The notes under the pieces: model-generated
What the model was told of the DNA's origin: nothing
What the model saw: only the letters and a program-made list of their open reading frames with translations
The model's database searches: none
Position numbers and translations under genes: made by a program
In this document: in pieces, positions 7,490 through 15,390 of the stretch
Position numbering within the stretch: the stretch's first letter is position 1
How the letters are laid out: each line of letters starts with the position of its first letter
Origin: Mycolicibacterium stellerae
GTDB taxonomy: Bacteria > Actinomycetota > Actinomycetes > Mycobacteriales > Mycobacteriaceae
Assembly: GCF_003719305.1 (NCBI RefSeq)
Contig: NZ_RARC01000034.1
Coordinates: 1-64,000 of the forward strand
Direction of reading: 5' to 3'
DNA length: 64,000 nucleotides

Positions 7490-8389
7490 TTATGGTGTCG
7501 GCGTGGATGGTTCGTCGTTGGCGAGCAGGTGTGCGCGTAGGGGTTCGTTGAGCGCCTGGGGAAGTTCTTCGGGGAAGAACAGTCGCCCGCCGGGGACTTC
7601 CACGGGTGCTGCGGCGCCGGGGATGGTGGTGGCCAGCCAGTGCGCCCAGCGGATGGGGAAGTAGACGTCGTCGGTGCCCCACACGATCAGCGTGGGTGCA
7701 TCCAGTGCGCGCAGCTCAGTCTCGATGGCCAGCGTGTGGTGGTTGTCGAAGGCGGCCAGGAAGCGTTGCAGATCGCGGGTCCGCTGCTCGGACCGCAGGA
7801 AGGGTGCTAGATAGGTGTCGATGTCGGCGTCGGTCACGCTGGTCGGGTCTTGGTACGCCGGTCCCAGCGCATCCGGGGAGCGGTAGACCGACGTGTCGGC
7901 GAGCATGGCGCTCAGGGTGTCGGTCAACCCTCCGGCGAGGGCCATGTCGACGAACGGCTGGAATGCCGCCGGTGGCCAGTTGTCGCTGGTGTCGCAGTCG
8001 GTCAGGGTGAGCGTGCGGATGCGGTGCGGGTTGAGTGCGGCGAAGATCTGGCAGATGCCTCCGCCGCTGTCGTTGCCGACGATGTCGACCCGGTCGACGC
8101 CGAGGGCGTCGAGGACTTCGGTGATCATTGCCGCGTTCGCGGTGACCGAGACGTCCTGGTGGGCGTCGATCTCGGTGTCCCCGTGGGCCAGAAGGTCGAT
8201 GGCGATGCACCTGCGGATGTCGGAGAAGTGCTCCAGTTGGTGGCGCCACAGGTGTTTGTTGACCACCACTCCGTGGATGAACAGCAGCACCGGCCCGAAC
8301 CCTGACTCGGTGTAGCTGATGCGACCCGACGGTGTGTCGACGCTGCCGTTGCGGACCGTTCCCGTGCTGCTCGCCGTGTGCGTGCTCAT
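7490..8389 (-). CDS. Alpha/beta hydrolase, Asp-nucleophile type, catalytic His not found
   Basis: A 299-residue alpha/beta-hydrolase-fold protein. The nucleophile elbow reads G-N-D-S-G with D107 as nucleophile, as in haloalkane dehalogenases and epoxide hydrolases. The acid-loop region LIVWGTDDVYFP is present, but the place where the catalytic His is expected reads VPGGRLFF, so the third member of the triad seems lost or relocated. ATG 8389 has GGGAG upstream. It is the first gene of a four-gene minus-strand unit (hydrolase, PEP mutase-like, SDR-like, DUF1272) started by the module at 8418-8460. Confidence 0.82.
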   Translation of the reverse strand: MSTHTASSTGTVRNGSVDTPSGRISYTESGFGPVLLFIHGVVVNKHLWRHQLEHFSDIRRCIAIDLLAHGDTEIDAHQDVSVTANAAMITEVLDALGVDRVDIVGNDSGGGICQIFAALNPHRIRTLTLTDCDTSDNWPPAAFQPFVDMALAGGLTDTLSAMLADTSVYRSPDALGPAYQDPTSVTDADIDTYLAPFLRSEQRTRDLQRFLAAFDNHHTLAIETELRALDAPTLIVWGTDDVYFPIRWAHWLATTIPGAAAPVEVPGGRLFFPEELPQALNEPLRAHLLANDEPSTPTP

Positions 8390-8417
8390 CGACTGTCTCC
8401 CTTGCGTGTCGACCAGG

Positions 8418-8460
8418 ACGCTACGGCACGCTCCATCGCTGCACTGTCAGAATCTTTAGC
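8418..8460 (-). promoter_or_regulatory. Shared promoter module, copy c (hydrolase operon)
   Basis: Minus-strand box GCTAAAGATTCTGACAG (8460-8444), 21 bp, then TAGCGT at 8423-8418. The start codon of the hydrolase gene is only 28 bp further on, so the predicted leader is about 20 nt and contains the GGGAG ribosome site. This short distance makes the -10 assignment more convincing than at other copies. Confidence 0.72.
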
Positions 8461-8564
8461 TCCCGACAGGTAGTGATCGCCTCGAAATGTGAACGGCCGC
8501 AGCACCACCCGTGCGCCTGCGCCCGGAGGTGACGGCGCCCGGCGCCACGGCTGTGGGTCCCGGT

Positions 8565-9173
8565 TCACGGTTGCGCCGACGCCGTGGTGGCGTCGGCGAG
8601 TTGAGAGGCCGCCCGCCGGGCCGCATGCAGGATCTGCTCCGAGAGGTCGTCGTCGCCCACTGCGCGGGAGAGCGCCAGACCGCCAACGCAGATCGCCATG
8701 AGTGCCAGCGCGTCGCTGCGGTGGCTCGGGTCGTCGGCGTCCTCGCCGCAGATGACGTCCACCGAGCGGCGCAACTCGTCGGCGAAGGCGCCGCGGAACG
8801 CCGGGGTGGCGTGGGTGGCTTCTGACACCAGGGCGGGGAATCCGCAGCCGTTGGCGACGTCGTCGCGGTGATCGCCGGTGAGATACCGCTTGGCGATGGA
8901 GGTCAGCCTGCGGTCCCAGCGGCCCTTGCGTCGCAGGGGGACGAACTCGTCACGCCATGCCTCCACGGCGTGGCCGAACGCGGCGACGTCGAGGTCGTCC
9001 TTGGAATCGAAGTGCGCGTAGAACGCGCCGTGGGTGAGGCCGGCATCGGCCATGACCGAGGAGATTGCGGTGCCGTTGAGCCCGCCCTGACGGATACGGC
9101 GGGCGGCTGCATCCAAGACCCGGTCACGGGACTGTTCCTTGAGCGTAGCGCGCTTCTGTGAAACATTTCGCAT
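8565..9173 (-). CDS. TetR-family regulator (NemR-like candidate)
   Basis: A 202-residue TetR repressor: helix-turn-helix at about 34-57 (GTAISSVMADAGLTHGAFYAHF), then a ligand-binding domain. C110 in GCGFPALVSEATH lies at the start of the ligand-domain motif where thiol-sensing TetR proteins such as E. coli NemR carry a reactive cysteine; C142 and C162 are also present. It is divergent from the AraC-family gene across an 83-bp gap containing a TetR-type palindrome. NemR controls an OYE gene in E. coli, so sensing of electrophiles is an attractive but unproven role. It has no copy of the shared module. Confidence 0.85.
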   Translation of the reverse strand: MRNVSQKRATLKEQSRDRVLDAAARRIRQGGLNGTAISSVMADAGLTHGAFYAHFDSKDDLDVAAFGHAVEAWRDEFVPLRRKGRWDRRLTSIAKRYLTGDHRDDVANGCGFPALVSEATHATPAFRGAFADELRRSVDVICGEDADDPSHRSDALALMAICVGGLALSRAVGDDDLSEQILHAARRAASQLADATTASAQP

Positions 9174-9190
9174 GATGAGTAACCTATCAG

Positions 9191-9212
9191 TCGCATGATG
9201 TCTGTCATACGA
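9191..9212. promoter_or_regulatory. Palindromic TetR-type operator
   Basis: Half-sites TCGCATGA and TCATACGA are separated by 6 bp (TCGYATGA-N6-TCATRCGA), giving a 22-bp near-perfect palindrome in the gap between the divergent tetR and araC genes. A leftward promoter ATGACA-N16-TAGGTT for tetR overlaps it, so binding by the TetR protein would repress itself and probably araC. Confidence 0.6.
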
Positions 9213-9256
9213 AATGTCAGAATGGCGGCATAAATTCCTCGCCTCGGAGGTTCGAC

Positions 9257-10099
9257 ATGGGCATGGTGGACTTCAAGTCGAACGCCCTGCTGGTCTCCGA
9301 CATGGTGGCCGTCTGGGACGTGTTGTGCCCCGGATTGCACACCAAGAGCGCCGAGGAGACCACCGACAAGACGCACATCGTGTTTCCCTACGACGGGCTC
9401 TACGTCCATCACCTGGGCCACGACGAGGCGGTCGCCGACTCCAGTCGGGTGCTCTTCCTCAACCAAGACCAGGTATGGCGCATGAGCCACCCGGTGGCTG
9501 GTGGTGACTCGTCACTGTCGATCGGGCTGAGTCCGGAGGTGCTGGTCGAGCTGGTTCCCGGCGAGCTGCTCGCGCCCGGTGACGTTGCCGCCCTGAATCG
9601 TTCGGATCTGCGCGTCGACACCCGCACTCAGGCCATGGCCGCCAACGTCCGGCACCGACTCGACCGCGGAGCGATCAGCGGTGTCCTGGAAGCCGAGACC
9701 GTCACCATGGCGCTCGTCCGTGCTGCCGTGCGCGGGCACGCACTCGATGATCGCCGCATCACCGCACGAAGCCGCAAGATCGTCGACGCAGCCAAGGTCG
9801 TCGTCGGTGGAGACCTCGGGCGGCGGTGGACGTTGTCCGACGTCGCCACAGAAGTCGGCGTCTCACCGGTGTACCTCACCCAAGTCTTTCAGCGCGTCGA
9901 AGGAATCCCGATGTACCGCTATCAGCTGCAACTGCGCTTGGCCCAGGCGCTGCAGCGACTGGGCGAGTACGACGACGTCACCGACCTTGCCATCGACCTA
10001 GGATTCTCCAGCCACAGCCACTTCAGCGCCGCCTTCAAACAGACCTACGGACAGACACCGTCGCAGTTCCGTCGCTCCTCGGGGGTGCACCGCCGATGA
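9257..10099 (+). CDS. AraC-family transcription activator, candidate master regulator
   Basis: A 280-residue protein with an N-terminal cupin-like sensor (about 1-120; the SHPVAGGD motif is common in this AraC group) and a C-terminal AraC DNA-binding domain with two helix-turn-helix motifs (WTLSDVATEVGVSPVYLTQVF and DVTDLAIDLGFSSHSHFSAAFK, followed by YGQTPSQFR). The only cysteine is C24, in DVLCPGLHT, which could serve redox or metal sensing. ATG 9257 follows CGGAGG. AraC proteins bind asymmetric sites next to -35, as the eight island boxes require, so I propose it as their activator. It lies divergent from tetR. Confidence 0.87.
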   Translation: MGMVDFKSNALLVSDMVAVWDVLCPGLHTKSAEETTDKTHIVFPYDGLYVHHLGHDEAVADSSRVLFLNQDQVWRMSHPVAGGDSSLSIGLSPEVLVELVPGELLAPGDVAALNRSDLRVDTRTQAMAANVRHRLDRGAISGVLEAETVTMALVRAAVRGHALDDRRITARSRKIVDAAKVVVGGDLGRRWTLSDVATEVGVSPVYLTQVFQRVEGIPMYRYQLQLRLAQALQRLGEYDDVTDLAIDLGFSSHSHFSAAFKQTYGQTPSQFRRSSGVHRR

Positions 10100-10332
10100 G
10101 GACCCGTGGCGTCGCGGCGCCTGCACGCACCTCATCTGGAGCGGCCGGGCGGACCGTCGTCTTCCCTGCACCACACCCACGGCCGCCGTAACGACCGACA
10201 TCCAGGGACACCCACCAGCAGCACACGACACAGAGATGAAATCAGGTGCAGAACACGATGATCCACATGACGCGCCAACAGACACATGCCAATCGCCGCT
10301 CGGCGGGACCCTTTTCACGAAAGAGACGACAG

Positions 10333-10662
10333 ATGAACACGACCACCAAGACAGTCAGCTACGACACGTTCGCCAGTGACGTTCTGGAAGCCAACGGACC
10401 AGTGCTGGTCGACTTTTGGGCTGAATGGTGCGCCCCGTGCCGGATGGTGTCACCGGTCCTGGACGAGATCGGCCGCGAGAACGCCGGTAAGCTCACCGTG
10501 ACCAAGCTCAACGTGGACGACTATCCCGACATCGCCGCCGACTACCACGTGACGTCGATTCCCACGATGGCCGTCTTCTCCGGCGGCGAACTGGTGAAGA
10601 CGATCGTCGGCGCCCGACCCAAAGCCGCTCTGCTGCGCGACCTTGCAGGCTTCCTCGACTGA
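10333..10662 (+). CDS. Thioredoxin
   Basis: A 109-residue thioredoxin with the redox motif WCAPC (C33, C36) after DFWAEW, the cis-proline segment SIPTMAVF, and a C-terminal helix ending LAGFLD. Full family length with no signal peptide, so cytoplasmic thiol reduction is expected. I chose ATG 10333 because earlier in-frame starts would only add an atypical basic extension. It is 233 bp after the AraC gene and 126 bp before ogt; no copy of the shared module lies upstream, so it may be read from araC or from an unrecognised promoter. Confidence 0.9.
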   Translation: MNTTTKTVSYDTFASDVLEANGPVLVDFWAEWCAPCRMVSPVLDEIGRENAGKLTVTKLNVDDYPDIAADYHVTSIPTMAVFSGGELVKTIVGARPKAALLRDLAGFLD

Positions 10663-10788
10663 GGAACCACCCCTGCATCGGGCGACGTTGCGTCGACCAC
10701 GACGACTGCCCGAGGACCACGACAGCCGACTGTTCGACGCCCGTGGCAGCCGCCCGGCCCCACTGATTGGATTTCTGTAGGAGACACC

Positions 10789-11301
10789 ATGTTTGCCCCA
10801 GCCACCAGCTCCACTCGCCACGCGTTCGTCGACACCGACGTCGGCACGCTCACCGTCGTCCGAGACGACGACGGACTGGCGGGGGTGTACTTTCCAGGAC
10901 ATTGGACGAAGCCGAAGCCGGCGGTGTTCGGCGAGCGCAGCACGACACGCGATTTCGCAGAAGTCGTCGAGCAGCTGCACGAGTACCTCTCAGGGCAGCG
11001 GCACACTTTTGAGCTGCCGTTGGCGCCCGCGCCGTCGCAGCGAGCCGAACGCATGCGGGCCGCTCTGTGCGCACTGCCGTACGGCACCACCGCCAGCTAC
11101 GGCGAATTGGCGCGCTCGATGGGTATCACCGCTCGAGAAGTGGGTGCCCTCAACGCCCACAATCCGGTGTCGATCGTGGTGCCGTGTCACCGGGTGATCG
11201 GCGCTGACGGGAAGTTGGTCGGGTACGCCGGCGGCCTCGAACGCAAACAGCACCTCTTGGTTCTGGAGGGAGCGCTGCCCGCTACGCCCACGTTGTGGTA
11301 A
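10789..11301 (+). CDS. ogt: Methylated-DNA--protein cysteine methyltransferase (Ogt)
   Basis: A 170-residue O6-alkylguanine-DNA alkyltransferase. The suicide alkyl-acceptor motif PCHRV holds C133, preceded by N-A-H-N-P, and the DNA-binding helix-turn-helix segment YGTTASYGELARSMG is intact. It removes alkyl groups from O6-guanine in DNA. ATG 10789 has TAGGAG at ideal distance. It follows thioredoxin on the same strand and is one of three DNA-damage enzymes in the island, with Mug and AlkB. It ends 75 bp before the convergent cupin gene. Confidence 0.93.
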   Translation: MFAPATSSTRHAFVDTDVGTLTVVRDDDGLAGVYFPGHWTKPKPAVFGERSTTRDFAEVVEQLHEYLSGQRHTFELPLAPAPSQRAERMRAALCALPYGTTASYGELARSMGITAREVGALNAHNPVSIVVPCHRVIGADGKLVGYAGGLERKQHLLVLEGALPATPTLW

Positions 11302-11376
11302 TCGCGCAGCACGGGCCCACCGACGACCGATGGGGAGGTGGCAGTGCGTGACTCACGCCAACGAGTGTCGTGGGGC

Positions 11377-11820
11377 TTAGTCGACGACCGGGGGTATCTG
11401 GGCGTCGAAGCCTTCGCCCTGGATGAGGAAGATCAGACCTTCGGTCTCGGAGACGCACGCTGTGGTGTGGGCTTGCTTGCCCTTTTGGTACCAGAAGCCA
11501 CCCGGCCCCAGTGGAATCGGCGTCTCGCCTGGCTTGTAGTTGGCCATCTGTCCCTTGATGACCACGGCAGCGTAGTCGGCGCTGTGGCTGTGGAGGGGGC
11601 TGACGAACCCGGGAGTGAACTTCAGAAAGGTGCCGTGTCTTCCGTAGGTCATCTCGCCGTAGGCGTCGGCAGCTTCGATCTTAGTGACCCCGTCCACGCC
11701 GCGCTGACCGAAGTCGTAGAAGGTCATGGCTTCTGCGGGATAGGACGACGATTCGACGCCGGGTGGGAACACTGCCGAACCTTCGGCGCGGGAGGAGCTT
11801 TGGTCATGTTCAGGGGCCAC
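11377..11820 (-). CDS. Cupin-domain protein, second copy
   Basis: A 147-residue cupin with the HSHSADYAAVVIKG metal motif and a second half containing WYQKGKQAHTTACV. Its architecture is close to the cupin at 954-1352 (both have a W-Q/F-QKG segment before the second motif), so they are probable paralogs. I chose GTG 11820 because GAAAGGA lies 8 nt upstream; an in-frame GTG at 11901 would add 27 residues and would sit 28 bp from the predicted -10. It is a one-gene unit under the module at 11930-11973. Confidence 0.8.
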   Translation of the reverse strand: MAPEHDQSSSRAEGSAVFPPGVESSSYPAEAMTFYDFGQRGVDGVTKIEAADAYGEMTYGRHGTFLKFTPGFVSPLHSHSADYAAVVIKGQMANYKPGETPIPLGPGGFWYQKGKQAHTTACVSETEGLIFLIQGEGFDAQIPPVVD

Positions 11821-11929
11821 GTTCGGTGTCCTTTCAGAAGTGTTCTCGCCGCGCGGATCGCGGTCGAGCAGCGATGATCGTTCGACACGTGCGCACCGCA
11901 CGACGAGCCGGTGTGCAGGCGGCTCCCCG

Positions 11930-11973
11930 ACGATAGAAACGCCGCCCGGCGCGGCGCTGTCGAAATTTTTAGG
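11930..11973 (-). promoter_or_regulatory. Shared promoter module, copy d (second cupin)
   Basis: Minus-strand box CCTAAAAATTTCGACAG (11973-11957), 22 bp, then TATCGT at 11935-11930. It differs from the consensus only by one G-to-A change in the middle of the box. It sits between the cupin gene and the 3' end of the SnoaL-like gene. Confidence 0.68.
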
Positions 11974-12032
11974 GCGCCAGCCAGCCGGTCACGTGCGACA
12001 GGTGAGCTGACTCCCGTGTGGTGGTCTCTACC

Positions 12033-12431
12033 TCAGAACATCGTGTTGCCGTTCTTCGACTCGGCGGGGATTGGGGCGGCGACATCCCAATGCTCGACGA
12101 GCTTGCCGTCGTGGACTCGGAAGATGTCGACGGTGACGTCGCCGTGCGGTCCGCTTAGCCCGGTCCAGTGGGCGTGGACGGCCACGATGTCGCCGTCGGC
12201 GATGACGCGGCGAATCTCACCCTTGGCGTGGGGAAAGCTTGCCAGAAACCCGTTGATGTAGGCCCGCAGGCCCTCGACGCCGTCTTCGGCAGCAGGGGTG
12301 TGCTGGGTGTAGGTGGCGCCGACATGGCGCGCGATCGCGCCGTCCACGTCGCCGTCGAAATGCGCCTGCACGTAGAAGGCGGTGACGACCTTCTTGTTGG
12401 CGTCGTCTTGGGTGCGGTCGACGTCGGTCAT
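12033..12431 (-). CDS. SnoaL-like/NTF2-fold protein
   Basis: A 132-residue protein of the SnoaL-like fold, close to the group annotated as predicted SnoaL-like aldol-condensation enzymes: KKVVTAFYVQAHFDGDVDGAIARHVG, then YTQHTPAAEDGVEGLRAYI, GDIVAVHAHW and VDIFRVHDGKLVEHWDV. The cone-shaped barrel usually binds a small hydrophobic ligand; the reaction here is unknown. It begins 4 bp after the DJ-1-like gene and ends the isochorismatase, DJ-1, SnoaL unit. Confidence 0.82.
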   Translation of the reverse strand: MTDVDRTQDDANKKVVTAFYVQAHFDGDVDGAIARHVGATYTQHTPAAEDGVEGLRAYINGFLASFPHAKGEIRRVIADGDIVAVHAHWTGLSGPHGDVTVDIFRVHDGKLVEHWDVAAPIPAESKNGNTMF

Positions 12432-12435
12432 GGGG

Positions 12436-13227
12436 TCAGGCCGACTTGTCCAGCGCTGCGAGAAAGGTGCGGGCGAGTTCGTGGTCGGACATCGGGTTTT
12501 GGGCGGTGATCAGTTCGCGGTCGGTCACCACGTACGGAGTGAAGTTCTCATCGGTCGTGACGACGGTGCCGCCGGCAGCTTCCAGTGCATCGGGCATGTT
12601 GAAGTAGAGCTTGGCCTTGAAGACGTTGTCTTCGGCGAACTCCTCCTCGCTGCGTGAGAACACGGTCATGCGGTATCCCGCGTATTGCCAGCCCTTGGCC
12701 AGTTCGCGGGCCTTGGCGGGGTCGCCGGCGATCAGGGCGGCGCGGAAGTCGCGGGCATTGTCCATCTCGGCGAGGATGCCCATCGGCCCGTGGCAGATCG
12801 CCGCGGTCGGCTTGTCGTGGGTGTGGAAGTGGCGGAGGACCTCCCGGGTGTCGGGGTCTTGCATGACGTCCACGACCGGGGCGTGACCGCCGGGGAAGAA
12901 CAGGCCGACGAAGCGATCCAATCCGGTGTCGATCACCGAGCGGATCGTCCGGATGTCGTTCATCGCCGGGTTGTCGTTGAAGAAGTCCCGGGCACTGGTG
13001 CGCGCGGCATTGTCGTTGGCGAAGTACAGCAGCGCGTCGGAATCCTTGTCCACGTGCGGCTTTTCACCGGTGGGGGTGGCGAGTACGAAGTCGTACCCGG
13101 CTGCCACCAGGGCCATCAGGGGCACTGCGGTTTCATTGAGGAATTGGCCGATCGTGATCGTGCCGCCGGTCTTGGCCTCGAGTTGAGTGGCATTGGAGCC
13201 GACGACGAGGATGGTGCCTTTGCTCAT
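12436..13227 (-). CDS. DJ-1/PfpI family protein (Hsp31-like)
   Basis: A 263-residue class I glutamine-amidotransferase-like protein. The nucleophile elbow AAICHGP places the cysteine at 145, after FFPGGHAPVVD which supplies the conserved acidic/backbone pocket. Length and internal insertions match the Hsp31/YDR533-type glyoxalase III and chaperone group rather than short PfpI. A role in detoxifying reactive carbonyls such as methylglyoxal is likely. The ATG has TTGGAG upstream. It follows the isochorismatase-like gene after 151 bp and is tightly linked to the SnoaL-like gene. Confidence 0.85.
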   Translation of the reverse strand: MSKGTILVVGSNATQLEAKTGGTITIGQFLNETAVPLMALVAAGYDFVLATPTGEKPHVDKDSDALLYFANDNAARTSARDFFNDNPAMNDIRTIRSVIDTGLDRFVGLFFPGGHAPVVDVMQDPDTREVLRHFHTHDKPTAAICHGPMGILAEMDNARDFRAALIAGDPAKARELAKGWQYAGYRMTVFSRSEEEFAEDNVFKAKLYFNMPDALEAAGGTVVTTDENFTPYVVTDRELITAQNPMSDHELARTFLAALDKSA

Positions 13228-13378
13228 GAGAACTCCAAGTGAGATTGGGGAAGCTGCGTGAGCTTCCGTGGGGTGGTGAAAGCCAGGACGTCGAACGTCG
13301 TCTGAGGAACCCGGTCACCCGTGGGAGGGCGCGGGCCGGGGTCGTCGTGGTGACACACGTCGCGCACTGGTGCGGGTC

Positions 13379-14062
13379 TTAGGTTGCGGCTGCGGCTTTG
13401 GCGCGGCGCACCACTTCGTCGGTGGTCCATACGGCGTTGGCCATGAACCGCCAGTTGATCATCGCGGCGTCGTAGCCGGCTCCCTCTTCGTTGACTGCGG
13501 CGGCGACGGCGTCGCGCACCATGACGACTTCGAACCCATTCTGGATGAGGTTGCGCATGTGATCTTCCAGGCACAGATTTGCCACGGGCCCGGCCATGAT
13601 GACCTTCTCGATGCCACGCCGGCGCAGCAACAACACCAGATCGTTGGTGGGGGCGTAGCTGACGTGGCGCGAGGTGATGGTGGTGGCGCTGTCCTCCATG
13701 TACTTGCGGAAGCGGTCGGGCACGTCGGCACCCGAGCCTTGAACGCCTTCGAAGTTGAGCGCACTTTGCCGTGCGACGATTCCCCCGTTGAGCGCCAGAT
13801 CTTCCATGGGACCGAGACTGGTGTAGCCGTGGTGATCGTGCGGGAAGAAGTAGTGCGGGGACATGAAGACCGGAAAGTTGTTGTCCTTGGCGGTTTGCAA
13901 CAGCGTCTCCAGATTCGCGCTGACGTTGTTGCGTTTCAGGAGATCCTCGATGAGGACGTAGTACTTGCCACCTTCGGTGAGGAAGTCGTTCTGGATGTCG
14001 GCCAGGACCAGTGCGGTGCGCTCGCCGTCGATCTCCATGTCGACTGTGTGCTCGAACAGCAT
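13379..14062 (-). CDS. Isochorismatase-like cysteine hydrolase
   Basis: A 227-residue member of the isochorismatase-like superfamily, with catalytic Asp in LADIQNDF (D22) and nucleophile C164 in AGPVANLCLEDHMRN. These enzymes hydrolyse amides, ureas or N-carbamoyl groups; substrate not predictable. I chose ATG 14062 with GAAGGGAA 9 nt upstream, since an in-frame upstream extension lacks family sequence and would start far inside the leader. It is the first gene of a unit with the DJ-1 and SnoaL genes, about 240 bp downstream of module copy e. Confidence 0.87.
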   Translation of the reverse strand: MLFEHTVDMEIDGERTALVLADIQNDFLTEGGKYYVLIEDLLKRNNVSANLETLLQTAKDNNFPVFMSPHYFFPHDHHGYTSLGPMEDLALNGGIVARQSALNFEGVQGSGADVPDRFRKYMEDSATTITSRHVSYAPTNDLVLLLRRRGIEKVIMAGPVANLCLEDHMRNLIQNGFEVVMVRDAVAAAVNEEGAGYDAAMINWRFMANAVWTTDEVVRRAKAAAAT

Positions 14063-14302
14063 GGTGGGTGTTCCCTTCGGGTGGGTGGTGGACGTCAGAC
14101 GGGTCGTGCGCAGGGGCCGACGGGTGGCGTCATCGGTGTCGACGGTCGCCGTGCCATGGGGACCGTCGCTCGTACCGAACCGGTGGCACCAACGGCTTCG
14201 TCGCCGCGAATACCGACGCATTCGGGTGTATTCGACATGTCGACGTTGTGATGACCGCAGTCAGGCGTGCCGTGAGTTACGTCGATTGCCTCTGCTGTCG
14301 TC

Positions 14303-14346
14303 AAGTTAATGCAAGTCCAGACCGGGCACTATCGAAATCTTTAGCG
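14303..14346 (-). promoter_or_regulatory. Shared promoter module, copy e (isochorismatase operon)
   Basis: Minus-strand box CGCTAAAGATTTCGATAG (14346-14329), 21 bp, then TAACTT at 14308-14303. The box matches copy a at all but one position, although the genes downstream are unrelated. Confidence 0.7.
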
Positions 14347-14482
14347 ACCCACGGCCCCGACGTGTCACCGCCCGCCAGATCGCTCGCACGGTCTCCGAAA
14401 GGTCTGTGGTTGAGCGCAATTCACATCAGTGAGGACGGGCGCGGGACCACGCGCATCCGATTCCGCGGCCTGGGAGTGAACG

Positions 14483-14526
14483 TCTAAAGATCTTGACAGC
14501 GCTGCGGCGTGGGTAGCTCATAACGT
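14483..14526 (+). promoter_or_regulatory. Shared promoter module, copy f (nitroreductase operon)
   Basis: Box TCTAAAGATCTTGACAG from 14483; TTGACA at 14493-14498 is a perfect -35 hexamer, but the TAACGT at 14521-14526 lies 22 bp away, too far for ordinary sigma-70-type recognition. This is the clearest hint that the spacing is set by an activator. Confidence 0.7.
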
Positions 14527-14649
14527 CACCGATGCTCTTGTCGCGCCCATCACGGGTTTCCGCCACACGCTCAGATCGGATGCTCTCTTGCGGGAAATCA
14601 ACGCCACCCGTTTCGCCGCCGCCCCGGCCTCCACGATCGGCCGCCACCG

Positions 14650-15312
14650 ATGACCACCCATCCCGTCGTCGACATGACGACGGATACGCTGTTGACCACC
14701 ACTCGGTCGGTGCGCAAACGGCTCGACCTGTCCAGAGACGTTCCCCTGGAGCTGGTGCGGGAATGCCTGACCATCGCCTTGCAGGCCCCGACGTCGGCGA
14801 ATCGTCAACACTGGAGCTTCATCGTGATCGCCGACCCCGGGCAGAAACGCAGAATCGCCGAAATCTACAAACGCCAATGGGATTGGCTTGCCTCCACTCC
14901 GTATGCGGTGGGGGTGCGTTTCGCCGACGATCCCACCCGGGCTCCCCAACAGAGCCGGGCCGCCGACAGCGGCGCCTATCTGGCCGAGCACCTCGCCGAG
15001 GTGCCCGTCCTGGTGCTGCCCTGCATCGAGGTCGAAGGCGACGGCCAGATCACGCCGTCCAACCAAGCCGACACCTGGGGATCGATCATGCCGGCAGCGT
15101 GGAGTTTCATGCTGGCTGCCCGCACCCGCGGGCTCGGCACGGCCTGGACCTCTCTGTCGACCTCCGTCGAGCCCGAGATCCGTTCTGTCATCGGCTATCC
15201 CGACAACGTGTACCACGCGTCGTTGATACCCACGGCCTACTACACCGGTGAGACCTTCAAACCCGGCACACGCCAACCCCTCGACGACGTACTGCATCTC
15301 GACACCTGGTGA
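14650..15312 (+). CDS. Nitroreductase-family FMN oxidoreductase
   Basis: A 220-residue nitroreductase with the FMN-binding TTRSVRKRLD and QAPTSANRQHW near the N-terminus and ARTRGLGTAWTSL in the C-terminal half. Enzymes of this group reduce nitroaromatics, quinones or flavins with NAD(P)H. The ATG at 14650 is the first in-frame start; its ribosome site is weak, and M9 is an alternative. It heads a four-gene plus-strand unit (nitroreductase, NmrA-like, 90-residue protein, Mug) starting 124 bp after module copy f. Confidence 0.87.
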   Translation: MTTHPVVDMTTDTLLTTTRSVRKRLDLSRDVPLELVRECLTIALQAPTSANRQHWSFIVIADPGQKRRIAEIYKRQWDWLASTPYAVGVRFADDPTRAPQQSRAADSGAYLAEHLAEVPVLVLPCIEVEGDGQITPSNQADTWGSIMPAAWSFMLAARTRGLGTAWTSLSTSVEPEIRSVIGYPDNVYHASLIPTAYYTGETFKPGTRQPLDDVLHLDTW

Positions 15313-15390
15313 CCCTCCGGGGGCATGCCGCCCCCGACATCCACACTCCGAACCGCTCACAGCGCTTCCAGCATCTAGCGAAAGGCTCCC

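Larger units (their letters stand above)
14063..14649. other. Divergent regulatory region between isochorismatase and nitroreductase units
   Basis: This 587-bp gap has two module copies pointing outward, at 14303-14346 (minus) and 14483-14526 (plus), repeating the arrangement at 4.0-4.2 kb. The left leader of about 240 nt includes a 47-codon frame (MSNTPECVG... to PCARPV) ending 32 bp before the isochorismatase start; it has no clear ribosome site and is only a possible leader peptide. No RNA gene or terminator is evident. Confidence 0.65.

Noticed and set aside
11301..11376. GCGTGACTCACGC inverted repeat between ogt and the second cupin
   Set aside because: One-base loop and no T-run, so not convincing as a terminator.
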